Assembly (NCBI GenBank): GCA_029255685.2
Contig: CM055312.2
Span: 14,718,649 to 14,782,648 of the forward strand
DNA: 64,000 bases
Direction: 5' to 3'
From: Silene conica
Taxonomy: Eukaryota; Streptophyta; Magnoliopsida; Caryophyllales; Caryophyllaceae
This document shows, in pieces, positions 31,683 through 43,162 of the stretch (position 1 is the stretch's first letter; every line of letters starts with the position of its first letter). The position numbers and the translations under genes are program-made. The notes below the pieces were generated by a model, which saw only the letters and a program-made list of their open reading frames with translations, did not search any database and had not been told where the DNA came from.

Positions 31683-33836
31683 GTCTTCCGCCCTTAAAAT
31701 GAACTTCGTACCGAAGTTCAACCACACCCCTATATCACCGTGCTAACAACTCCAATATACATCACATGCTCATATAGACTCGAAAATGTAAAACATCCTT
31801 ATAAGACAATTAACATAAGTGAATTGTGAAGATACGGGGTATTACAGTCTTTCCCCCTTACAATGAACTTCGTCCCGAAGTTCACCATCCCCTGGTGGAC
31901 AACTGGTCACTAGGCATGAAACGAACACAAAACGTGACACCACATAACATCACATTAATAACGGCGCTTTTTGAATTACAAAATGTTACATTCCATCCTC
32001 GTTAAGAAAACTTTGTCCTAAAAGTTAACGTATAATCAAATTAAAGCATACTTCACGAAACACCATATATATTCAAACAATCACAAAATACCTATTAGTC
32101 ATGATCATAACAACTAGCCATATCGTAAATTATTAAGATTTTACAATCCTATCCTCCTTAAAACATGGTTGCGTCCCCGTAACCTCATAAACATTCTAAC
32201 TCAAGTAACCAAGTATCGTTCTCATCATCGCATCTAAGACCAAAGACAAGGGGTGAGTGAACTGGCGGGATAACCGTAACTCAACACTTCCATCTCAAAA
32301 TCGATTTCAGAACTCCGAATATAACTCAATAACCAAGGTCACACTGGACCGTAAACACAATATGGCACAACGGCCTAATAACTCATACCTCAATACCAGT
32401 AACCAATTCCCATCTCGATTTCAATATCTGTACGGTCAAATGTCCTATGAAAGGAACTGCTCAACACTTAGAGAGTAGAACTCTAAGCTACTTACCCACG
32501 AGTCACGGTCAAAGAATACGACAACTCGATAAAATACTGAACTGTAATCTCAATCTCCATCAAACCCTATCTTACCAGTACTTACCTTCCAAATTCATTA
32601 TCATACTTGTATGTATACTTACAATTCCACAGTTCATAGAATAAGGATCTGAACGCTATACCAAACCAACCTAATACAAAACCCGTATGCATAAACAACT
32701 AATCAATTACCAAAAGTTTACCGTTTTCACAACTCAACCCGACTCATAAACAAAAGGATTATCTTATCAAAAAAAATATTAACTATCAAGATAAAGGAAG
32801 AATAATAAATTTTCAACTCGAATAAGTACTTGTAAGAATTCTTTAGTAATTATCACGCAAACATATATAACCTTGAGCAATAACCAGAGTATTAGGATCG
32901 GTAGAAACCGTGTTATGCAGTAGAACAGAATCAAGGTAGCTAACACTTACATACCTTTGAAATTTTAACACAAAGCTACTATATTTACAATAATGTATAC
33001 AATCAAGAAGCTCGTATTTCATACTTGACAAAGTAAAATGTTTCCCGCTCATAATCATATTATGGAAGCAAAATCATATTTTAGAAAAAAAAAACATAGA
33101 GCAAAATTAATTAACGTAATTAAACATGGGTCATTGACATATATCACAATATATACGCAAATCATAGACTCACAAGACCGTTTAACATTCCCGGATATCA
33201 ATAAGTTGACAAAACAAAAATCACTGAGGTACCCTTCCCGTCCACTCATATTACATCATTTATCATGAAACTATTACTATATACGATTCGCAAGGTAAGG
33301 GTTTTATACAATGCGCAGCAATTAAACATTCAAGCAGGATTTCATCGGCACATAGCTACAGAATTGTCATATTACAAACAATCGCCATAATTATCAAGCA
33401 TCAAGCTTTTATCCTGGTTTATTACTTTGTAAATACTTTGAAATGTTTGAAATATTGGAAGGGTAGTTTGTGACCATTTATAAGCACGAATCAAAGACAA
33501 TTTTACAAGTTATAGATCGAATTAAGACTACACGGAGACATTCCGACTCTCCTTTACTAAGACATTGTTCTTGTAGTTCATGAATTATGAAAACAAAATT
33601 TAATGATAAGAGTGAACGAATTCACCAGGCTAGTACTCCCATAAATCATAGGCCAACAATTGATAATTCAACACATCGTGACCAGATCCTAAATATAACA
33701 ATATGCTAAAAAAAAATATAAAGATTTTAGTCACAGGGAACTAGACAGAGATAAACCAGCAATATACTAAGGAACATCAACAAGATTCACATTGTTCAAA
33801 TAACCCCAATTACACATAACCATTAGATTACTATAT
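31683..33836. other. Internal non-coding part of the LTR element, left section
   Basis: There is no polyprotein frame. The first 500 bases hold four successive copies of a polypurine-tract plus LTR-start motif (see findings). The rest is AT-rich without recognisable genes. Confidence 0.6.
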
Positions 33837-35169
33837 CATGCTGTAACATCTCATATTTTATCGATAATTAATTTATTTTATATTAACGTGTTGATAATAT
33901 TTGAGCGTATATACTCGATAATTAATTTATTGTACGCGTGTTTTATATTATATATATTAGTGTAAGGTCGGGTTGAGTATTAGTTAAAAGACCGAGTTGT
34001 AAGTACTTGAGCGGGCCTCGTTTCGTGTGCAAAACTGAGCAGCCCACATACCGACATTCTGATATAATCAAAACACAAACATAACACATTCACGCTGCCA
34101 CCTCACTTAACACCTCCCAAAACCCTACTTCAACCCTATTCGAGACACAACCACTTCACCTCTTTCGCAGCCGCCACGTCCAAGAGTAGAGAGAGAGGTT
34201 CACACGGTGGTCAAGAGGGTGCCAAGGGTGGCCGTTCACGCGAGGAAGGAGGTACACCCACCTGATTTGTTGTTATTTTCGCTGTTCCTTGTGTTAATTT
34301 CGTCAATTTTAAATGTGTAAGTCTTTGGTTTAATTCCTGATCTTTGCCTAGAGTTGATATATGAAGTTTAGTAGTCGTGTCTGGGTCAGTTTGGAGTCGT
34401 CTTTCACCACCATTGACCGTCGAACGTGGTGTTTTATCACCGTGTCTGGGTTGGTTACAAACACTGTCAAAACAGAGTACAAAACACCTGGTGTTGCGGG
34501 TGATTTCGATGCTTCTTCTTTTCGCGATTGGTTTGAGTAATAGGGTAGATAGATTTATGGTAATTAGGAGGTCTATATGGTGGTATTCACGGTGGTTTAG
34601 GGTGGTTGTACCTGCTCATCGAGTGGGTTTCGTTTTGGGGTCTGATATGTAAATAAATGGAGCAGAGTTGTGACAGCGGGTTCAGTGGGTGGTAGTCAGT
34701 CGTGTGGGTGGTGTCGAAGGTTGGGCATTGGCTCCAGGGGGCAGAGGGTGTTGAGAGGTGTCAAGGGTGGTGTCAGGTGGTGGTTAGGGTAGTGGTGTTG
34801 GTGATAGGAGTCGGTTTTTGCAGAAGGGGTTACACGGTTGCAGGGAAGGTTGTATGAGGGGCTGTTGGACCACGGTCTTTGCAGGGGTAATCGAAGGCTG
34901 GTATGGTTGAGTTAGGGTCCGTGGTTAGTCTCTAAGGATGCGTCATGGTGTAGGGAGGGCAGCCAGTACGGGTTGGTGGTAGTCCGGGTGGCGTAGGGTG
35001 GTCGATGAGGCTGATATGGGAGGCTGTCGGGGGTTGAGTATGTAGGGGCTGTTTGCTTTATTGTTGTTACTTCTAACATATACTACTTTGATAGGCTGTT
35101 GCTTGCTTATCATTTTTATTATACTTATATTATTAGTGGTATTATCATTATTATAATGTTATTACTAAA

Positions 35170-35170
<1 letters not shown>

Positions 35171-35208
<38 letters not shown>

Positions 35209-35240
35209 TATTATTATTATTGTTGTTGTTGTTGTTGTTT
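35171..35240. repeat. TTA/GTT microsatellite
   Basis: TTA triplets run into GTT triplets. The poly-isoleucine/valine frame here is not a gene. Confidence 0.85.
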
Positions 35241-36000
35241 TATTCATTATTTGTGTTATTGGTCAATTATTATTAAGGTGATTTTACAATAATGGGATAA
35301 TAATGTTGTTCATATTAGTATCATTATCATTAAGCATTTTATGGGCAAATGTTATAAGTGTATATCATGCTTAATAAAATTTAAGTTCTTCTTATTGTTT
35401 TATTGCCCATCATGTTATTAGTAATTGTTGTGGTTGATATTGTTGTTAATATTGTTACTAGTATTATCAATAATAATACCTTATCAAATGTTATAGTTGT
35501 GTTTCATGTGCTATTATTATTATTATTATTCCATATTGTTTTATCATTATCATTATTCACATTTATTTGTAAGAGTAGTGGTGTTGTTATTATTTTACCA
35601 TGGGTTGTATTTGTATGATATATACTAGTTATGTTATTACTGTCTATATATAGTAAGTCTATAATTAGTAAGTTAGTTGACAAGTGATGATTTATATGAA
35701 TAAGGAGTTCATGATAATTGATGTGAGTTTGGATAGGGTCAAGTAATTTTAGTAATGCGATTGTATGGGTAGAAATTGATATTCAATACTAATTATAGGA
35801 ACTGAGTTCGGTTGTTCAAGGTGGAACATTTCTAGCAGCTGTTCGGTTGTCAATCCGCAATTGAGGTAGGGGAAAATACTGGTATATGACGATGTGTAAA
35901 CTGTTCTATTTGTTATTAAGCATGTTTGTGATATAATACCATGTGATCGTATATAGTGTTATCTATACTATTCTGTGATATAATACGATGTGAATATAAA

Positions 36001-36214
36001 GGGTCTGTGATTGGTGCGGAGATAAAGGGTCTGTGATTGGTGCGGAGATAAAGGGTCTGTGATTGGTGCGGAGATAAAGGGTCTGTGTTTGGTGCGGAGT
36101 ATATTGGGTCTTGTGACTGGTGTGGAGTATATTGGGTCTTGTGATTGGTGTGGAGGTAATGGGTCTTGTGATCGGTGCGGAGTTTATTTGGTGTTGGATC
36201 GGTGCGGAGTATAT
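36001..36214. repeat. Tandem repeat in the solo LTR
   Basis: About nine units of GGGTCTGTGATTGGTGCGG followed by AGATAAA or AGTATATT. This is the inverted, diverged counterpart of the 27-bp array in the outer LTRs. Confidence 0.88.
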
Positions 36215-36604
36215 TATATTGTTGGTTTATTTATTTATTTTATTTTTTTTTCCTCTACTCAACCTCGTGGTTGACCCTGTGTATTCGTGTGACACCTGTG
36301 ATGATCCGTAATGGGGAGCAGTTTTGACAGGAAAGATGGTGTTGTGGGAGCATGGGATGGCGTGAGCACTTGGAATGGACCGACTTAGATTTAGATCACC
36401 TACTTTGTAGTTATCAGTTGTATTTTTATTCCGCTATGTAGTATTTATAACACCAAAGTTTAAATTTTAACAGTTTTTATATAAAGTACTGTGGTTTGAG
36501 TTACTTTGTTATTCACTGCCTCGGATATTCCGAGATGGTAACAACTCAATTTACTGAGGATGTCTTGCTAAAGGCTCCTTAATAAATCGGGGTGTTACAC
36601 ATGC

Positions 36605-38405
36605 TAATAAGCTTACCAGTTAAATTTCATTCTGGCACTTGGCAAGACTCTTCTCAGATAATCATGCTTTCGACATAACATACGAGCAGCACATACTTAT
36701 TTTGAGGTCGTAATATTAGACACATAATTGAAACGATTCTATATTAAGCTTGACAAGATAAACAAGGTTACGCTATCATATAGTGAGAGTTCATACTCAT
36801 ACCATACGCCTACTATTCATGTTACTAATGCCATATCAGGATATCACATGGTCACATCATGTAATTCACATTTGATGAAACTTTTATATGAAACTTTTAT
36901 ATTTCACAATTTCAACAACTAAACATTATGCAGCAACTTACCAGATCATAATTAAATAACAGCTTAGCTAAAAAATATAAAGGACCAGCTAATCATAGGA
37001 AAAGAATCGAACACATATCTCGAGGAAATTATTTAGTACCATATTCATAACTCAATCGGTCTGAACAAGAACTTTACAGCAATTCAACAGAAAATTAGGC
37101 AACTTGCAAGAATCACAATTAAATAACGACTCATTAAGATTTTACATGGCCTATCATCTTGAAAACGAAAACGCATAATCTGAACAGTAGAGGTGGAATT
37201 ATGCATAAACAATAACCAAGTTTTAAATGATTTCTTTTACAACAAGATGGGTCAAAACGGGACTGTGCAGTAACAATCTAACCACTGTCAACTAAAAGAT
37301 TTATTTCACTCAAAATATAGCTCCTATTAACATGAAACCAACAGCATTGTAACACTAACTCAGGAGGTTGTCATACATAAAATTTTCATACTCAAATATG
37401 GAACACATTTAAGATGGCATCCTGTACAAACAAGGTAACATCCAGGAAACTTATTAAAGCAATTTAGTTCTTTTACAACTTCACATTGCTACCTCGAAAC
37501 TCAACCCTTCTTTTTCTGAAACACGTTGACATATAATTGGAGCATAGACATCACTTTGTACAGTATTAACATTCATTTCTCATAGCCACGATACTCGTTA
37601 TCTGGATCACGGTAAAGATTTCAAAACTGAAAGTAGGATCAACTAATAACTTGATTGTTATGCATGTGTATCTAAAGAAATTAGTTTCCACTAACGCATA
37701 ATCATAACTTATCCAGGTACGGAATTATAAAATAGAAGCTACTATGAGGTCCCATATTGATTACGAACTTCTCATCAACTTTAAATGCGTATAGTAGGCA
37801 TAAAATCTTAGGTACGATATATGCAACACATATCTATATACATGCATAGCTTGGGGCAACACATTCCGCATATCACTAAATATGGATCACTATAGCACAT
37901 GCTAATAAGATCTACAGAATTACTCATCCTTACAAGAAGTTAAACCTCAAAATCGTATAATAACGATAGTCTTTTAAATAACAGATAATCATATGAACAC
38001 TTCAAAATATCAAAATCCTATGATCACGTCACTCTAATCATGGCCCAACAAATACAACTCCGAATTCTGATAATTTCAATTCACTTATCCATATCAATCC
38101 ACAGTTCATATCGCACATATCCTTAATCAGAACTCACATATGACTTACCTCATTCTTCTCCTGCAAGAACGTTAGCACAATATGACCAGGTCATTACATA
38201 GCCTACCCCACTCTTCAATTACTCTCTTTGGGTTCGAGACAGAACAGAAAGGGCCCAGGTTTGGTGTGAGGGGGCCCCTAACTCATCCCGTTCCTTTTTG
38301 GGGCTCCTATCAGTTTCATCTCGGGGTTCATTTTATTAGACTCTTCCTACGTTCATTATTATTCATTTGGTTTAGGCCTGAGGATCGTTCGCTCTGATAC
38401 CACTT
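36605..38405. other. Internal non-coding part of the LTR element, right section
   Basis: It is AT-rich and without recognisable coding sequence. The last 15 bases hold the minus-strand primer-binding site (CTCTGATACCA, 38392-38402). Confidence 0.6.
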
Positions 38406-38693
38406 TGTAACACCCCCATTTATTCAAGAGCCTTTAGCAAGACATTCTCAAATAAATAGAGCTGTTACCATCTCGGAAAGCCCGAGGTAGTGAATAACAA
38501 AGTAAAACAATACAAAGTAATTTCTATAAAACCGATAGAATTCAAACTTTAATGTTACAGGGACTACATGAAGAATAAAAGTACAACTGACGGCTACACT
38601 AGATGTGATGTAGATCTAAGTCGGTCCCAAGTCCGCATCTCCCATTCCCGTCCCAGCTCCTAGCTCAACTGTCTCTTTCCTGTAGAATCTACT

Positions 38694-40248
38694 TGATACG
38701 TGTCTATTTTATGATGTTTTACATCTATTTTTACACGTATTTGGTCGCTCATTTACTATGTTTTAGCCTTTATTTCCCACAAATCGTGTACTTTCGTATT
38801 TTTATGCACTTTTGCAGATTTTTGCGGAAAAGAGGCGATTTAGCACCAAATCCATATCCTCAAGTCTTTTGCTTAATTAGGGAATTAATGGAAAGTCAAC
38901 TGGAGTCAAAGTCAAGTGCCAAAAGTCAAAACAAGAGAAATCCGAAGATTTCCGTACAGAGGCGGTCGACCGACCACCCAAACGGGTCGGCCGACCAGTC
39001 CTGAATTTTAATGAAGCCCAAATTTCGAGGAATGCCAAAAATAAAAGAAGCCCAGCAGGAAGCGGTCGACCGACCCGAATAGTAGGTCGACCGACCACAA
39101 CTGAAGCCCAATCGATTCTTTTCGGAAATAAAATAGAATTAGAGTCTTTAGGAAACTCTAATTTCTTACCCTATATAAGCCAATCTTGTAGTTAGGGTTT
39201 GAAATCGGGAACCATACATCTTAGACCATCTATTATCAAATTCATATTTAGTTTTATTCAAGCTTTAGTTTTGTAATCTTTCAATAGTTCCCAAGCATTC
39301 ATCAATAAAGTTAGTTTCTTTCTGCCCTAATTCCAAATTGCGGTAATTACTCTTTTAATCTTGCTTTATTATCGTTCTTATTTTTATTACAATTGTCAAG
39401 TTAGAATCCCAAGCTTTATTGAATCTTGCATGCTTAGATTATTTACTATGTTCTCCATGTTTATTCCCAATTTTATGATCGTTTTAACAATCATGAGTAG
39501 CTAATTTTCATATGTTAGGATGTAGGGGATAAATATGCGTAGGTAAATAGAATTCGAAAGACCGACCTGTAGCAGGACCACGGTCGGCCGACTGGAATAG
39601 CTGGTCGGTCGACCGAGGTCGTGGTCGACCGACTGGAGTAGCTGGTCGGTCGACCACTCGCGTATGTATTCTTATTTCGTCTTTTCTTGTCAATTATAAT
39701 ATCCTGCAATGAGACCATAAGGAGACTTGTAGGATGTTAGTAATGACCTACCCAAGATTGAGAGATACGGGAAGGGCATTGGTTTACACCTTAAGACGGA
39801 TAGGTTACTCAAGGCTGAAAGGTATGTGACCTGGAATTTAGGAATCACCCTTATTGTTGACACCCAATAATTGTGAGACCTAGGAACTAATAGCATAGGC
39901 CGAAAGGAGCTATTAGGTAGCATAGACCTAAAAAGATATGTTACACCCCCTTACGCGACTGCAATACATGTTGACCTTGGGACTTATTTTACCTTAGCTA
40001 TTTATTACCCGAGCATCCTAGCATCCCTTTTATTATATTTTATTCCCATCTTTTATTTCTTGTTTTATTTTAATCTTTGCTTAGACTTAGTAATCAACAA
40101 TCAACCCCCAATTTCATTACCTTTAAACATTAACATTAAGACAATAAACATTCCCCACCTCCTTGTGGTTTGACTCTGACTTTCACTATCTATTGTTAAA
40201 GTTAGGAATTATAAATTTTATCTTTGGTACACTCAACGACGGGCATCA
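38694..40248. mobile_element. Solo LTR of another Ty3/gypsy family (Athila/Tat-like)
   Basis: It starts TGATACGTGTCTATTTTATG and ends CGACGGGCATCA, with CTACT on both sides (38689-38693 and 40249-40253). The left LTR of the host element shows the empty site, GAATCTACTCCCCATT. The ends resemble Athila/Tat LTRs; the family call is tentative. It carries paired GGTCGACCGACC palindromes. Confidence 0.82.
38962..39656. repeat. Paired GGTCGACCGACC palindromes in the solo LTR
   Basis: Pairs lie at 38962-38999, 39061-39098 and 39581-39656; each half is GGTCGRCCGAC-like, and the halves are about 10-15 bases apart. Compare the CCGGTCGGCCGG cassettes at 25521-25889. Confidence 0.8.
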
Positions 40249-40367
40249 CTACTCCCCATTCCGGATCATCGTAGGTGTCACACGAATACACAGGGTCAAC
40301 CACGAGGTTGAGTAGAAGAAAGTTAAACAAGCCAACATTATTATAAATAGAAATTCAATCATCTCCA

Positions 40368-40550
40368 CTCCGAATCACAAGGCCCAATTACTCCGCACCG
40401 ATCACAAGGCACATTAATTCCGCACCGATCACAAGGCCCATTAACTCCGCACCGATCACAACGCCCATTAACTCCGCACCGATCACAACGCCCATTAACT
40501 CCGCACCGATCACAACGCCCATTAACTCCGCACCGATCACAACGCCCATT
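40368..40550. repeat. Tandem 27-bp repeat in the right LTR
   Basis: Seven units, as at 29861-30030. Confidence 0.9.
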
Positions 40551-40979
40551 TCACATCACCTCATATCGTATCGCCGAATATATAATCAAATATCAAAGTA
40601 TACCAATCAAATAGTAATATAAATAATCATGGTTATCATCAAATAACAACAGAGTAATCATTATTATATACACCGTATTTCCCCTACCTCGAATTGCAGG
40701 GATGTAGATAAATCCAAGCTCGCTAGAAATGTTCCACATGAAACTCGCTACCTAAACACGTATTCGTAACGAATTAATATCCTTCCCGAACCCCTTAACA
40801 AACCACACTTACTATAAATAGAAACCTTCCATAAGTGGAAAGTTTCTAAAAATAGAAACTTTCCAAATATAGAAACTCCCGTGACTTAAATAATTTCCGA
40901 CTCACATCTTTAATTAGCACGACTCAAAACCACAAAGAAATAACAAAATACTAATAACAACAAAATAATAATAATATTA

Positions 40980-40983
<4 letters not shown>

Positions 40984-41041
<58 letters not shown>
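40984..41041. repeat. TAA microsatellite
   Basis: About 19 TAA triplets, longer than in the left LTR. Confidence 0.9.
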
Positions 41042-41042
<1 letters not shown>

Positions 41043-42274
41043 TGAAGACCAAACAACGAAACCCTAAAACCCCTTAACTCGACATATGACCCGACCCATC
41101 TACCCCCTTTACAGCCACCGTAACATACCACCACAACCACCAGCCAACACCCAGCACCGTTCCCAGAACCACCCACTACGCTTGCCACCACCGGCAAACC
41201 GATCGATTACTGCCGGCAAGGTGAACCGTGGTCATAAACAGACACGTTTCCTCACCCAGCCACCACAAACCGCCTGCACGAGCGCCCCTGTCGACAGCAG
41301 TACCACGCCTGACACAGACCGAGACCACCACCTTTAGCCACCCTAGCACCCGACCTACAACCGACGGTGGTACCACCGCGTCGACCTTCCCCGGGTCAGC
41401 GGTGGTGCCACTCCCAAAACAACCAGTGACCTGTACAAAACAGAATTCGAAACCAAAACAGAGAACGAACTCCTCCCTACGACACCTTATACGCCACCTG
41501 AGACCACCTAGACAACCACCCCAATACTTCCCTGACTACCACCTGTTCCTCCACCCCAACTATCCTAAAATCGAGAGTCAGAGAAGCGTCGAAACTACGA
41601 TAAACATGACTGGCCAGACTCGGTTTTAAACGAAATAAGAACGATAACATGTACACAGACGCCTGAAAACCGCCTTCTCTGGCGTTACACGGTGGTTGAC
41701 ATATGAACGACAAGGACTAGACACGAGACCCAAACCCCATAGATTATCTACACGAAGGAAAACCAGACACAACAACATACACGACTCAAATTTGCATACA
41801 AACGCAAATGTACACACAACGAAAAGTAACAGTGTCCGACATACCTATTTCTGATCAGATTCGACCACCCTTAAACTGCCCTATGGCCACCGTGAAAACC
41901 ACCTACGAACTCCTTGCTATGACGCCTGTAGTATGTATGTGTTTGTGTGAGGATTAGGGTGAACTAGGGTTAGGTTTTCTCTTTGTAAAAGTGACGGCAG
42001 AGATAGGGTGTGAACGTTTTGACAAAATGCTAAAGTGTGGGCTGCATGAAACACACACATCGAGGCCCACCTGATTGTCCCATGGTCACGAGTTCGAACC
42101 CCCATGACAACCCAATTCAATACTACTTGGGCAAAATAAATCTAGTAGCGAAACCGCTTAAAAGAAAACGCTATGGACTCGACTAATTAGCTTAGATATC
42201 ATAACCGAATTTTCGAGGTATTACACAAGTGTTGTATGTCGACTACCTTTTTAAACCCTCTTGGGAATGAAATA

Positions 42275-42569
42275 CTCTCTCTTATTCCGAATAATTGTTC
42301 CATTTCGACTATGACACAAAAATTAAGAAAAATAGTTAAATAATGAAAAATATTGTGTGAGAGTAAGAAGATTGGAGAGAGGGAAAATATTATTGATTAT
42401 TATTGTCGGTGGAGTGATTAAAATAAGTAGTGTTGTTGGGTAATGTGTGATATTGTTGTGAGTTGAAGTGATTAAAATAAGTATAAACATTTATCAAAAA
42501 TGGATAATTGAACATTATTGTGAGTACACGAAAATGAACAATGAGACAATTATTGAAAATAGGAGAGAG
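42275..42569. mobile_element. Intact Stowaway-type MITE
   Basis: It is 295 bp long, with ends CTCTCTCTTATTCCGAATAA and, inverted, CTCTCTCCTATTTTCAATAA, and TA on both sides. It is the undisturbed relative of the split MITE 17966-29432 and shows what that MULE target looked like. Confidence 0.8.
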
Positions 42570-42571
42570 TA

Positions 42572-43162
42572 TATAATATAAGTGTTGTATAGCATAGAAG
42601 AACCTTATAAGTAGATGATGTGTTATGTGTAGAAGGTCTTATGAGATAGTTGCATATTTGCATAAATGCATATGAATATTCGGTTGGTGATAAAAACATT
42701 ACAACTATTTATTGAAGATGGACATTATTCGCCACATGCTGAACAGATAGTGTCTCTTTCACAGATTACAAATGACATAATCTTTGAAAATGTTCTATTT
42801 TCCTTCACTTATCTTCTCACTTACGCTATTATAAAATAGATACTATCCATCTTCAATTTATGACAAATAATATCCGTTTTAGCAACACTCTTTCTAAAAA
42901 CATAGAGTTGAATTGGGTGGACTACATAACAATATCCTGTAGGATAGAACAAAAAAGGTGAAAGAAAGCCCAAGTGGAGCAATTGAGGCCTCGGAATTTG
43001 TCAAATAAATCATAGTAAATCATAATCATAAATATGAAATCATGCACATTCACATATAATTACTACTATTAATTAATAATAAGAATTAAGTAATAATAAA
43101 TAATAAATAATAATGAGAAATGGGATGAACAACACATTATTACTACTAGTTATTGTACTAAA
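42572..43162. promoter_or_regulatory. SLP1 upstream region
   Basis: AT-rich, with no element ends recognised. AATAATAAATAATAAATAAT runs just upstream of the gene, and CTAGTTATTGTACTAAA precedes the ATG at 43163. No core promoter element can be called with confidence. Confidence 0.4.

Larger units (their letters stand above)
33842..36599 (+). mobile_element. Solo LTR of the same gypsy family, opposite direction
   Basis: It begins TGTAACATCTCATATT and ends AATCGGGGTGTTACA, with the perfect target duplication CATGC (33837-33841 and 36600-36604). Its last 120 bases match the inverted start of the surrounding element's LTRs (CCGAGATGGTAACA, then GTCTTGCTAAAGGCTC). It has therefore inserted in reverse into a member of its own wider family. 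A solo LTR is what remains after recombination between the two LTRs of a whole copy. Confidence 0.85.
29449..42225 (-). mobile_element. Large non-coding LTR element, Ty3/gypsy (Tekay/Del-like)
   Basis: Two LTRs of about 2.2 kb (29449-31682 and 38406-42225, the latter holding an insertion) begin TGTAACACCCCC and end GAGGTATTACA. CAAGT flanks the whole (29444-29448 and 42226-42230). On the minus strand TGGTATCAGAGCGAAC follows the right LTR, a Met-tRNA primer site, and a polypurine tract (AAGGGCGGAAGAC) precedes the left LTR, so it runs right to left. The LTR ends and tract resemble Tekay/Del chromoviruses. No gag-pol-sized frame is present, so it is a large retrotransposon derivative (LARD type). 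The outer repeats look whole; two later insertions disrupt it. Confidence 0.88.
38406..42225 (-). repeat. 5' LTR of the large non-coding element (with insertion)
   Basis: It matches 29449-31682. A foreign 1555-bp solo LTR sits at 38694-40248. Apart from that it is about 2.26 kb long; the size difference comes mainly from a longer TAA tract (40984-41041). Confidence 0.9.
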
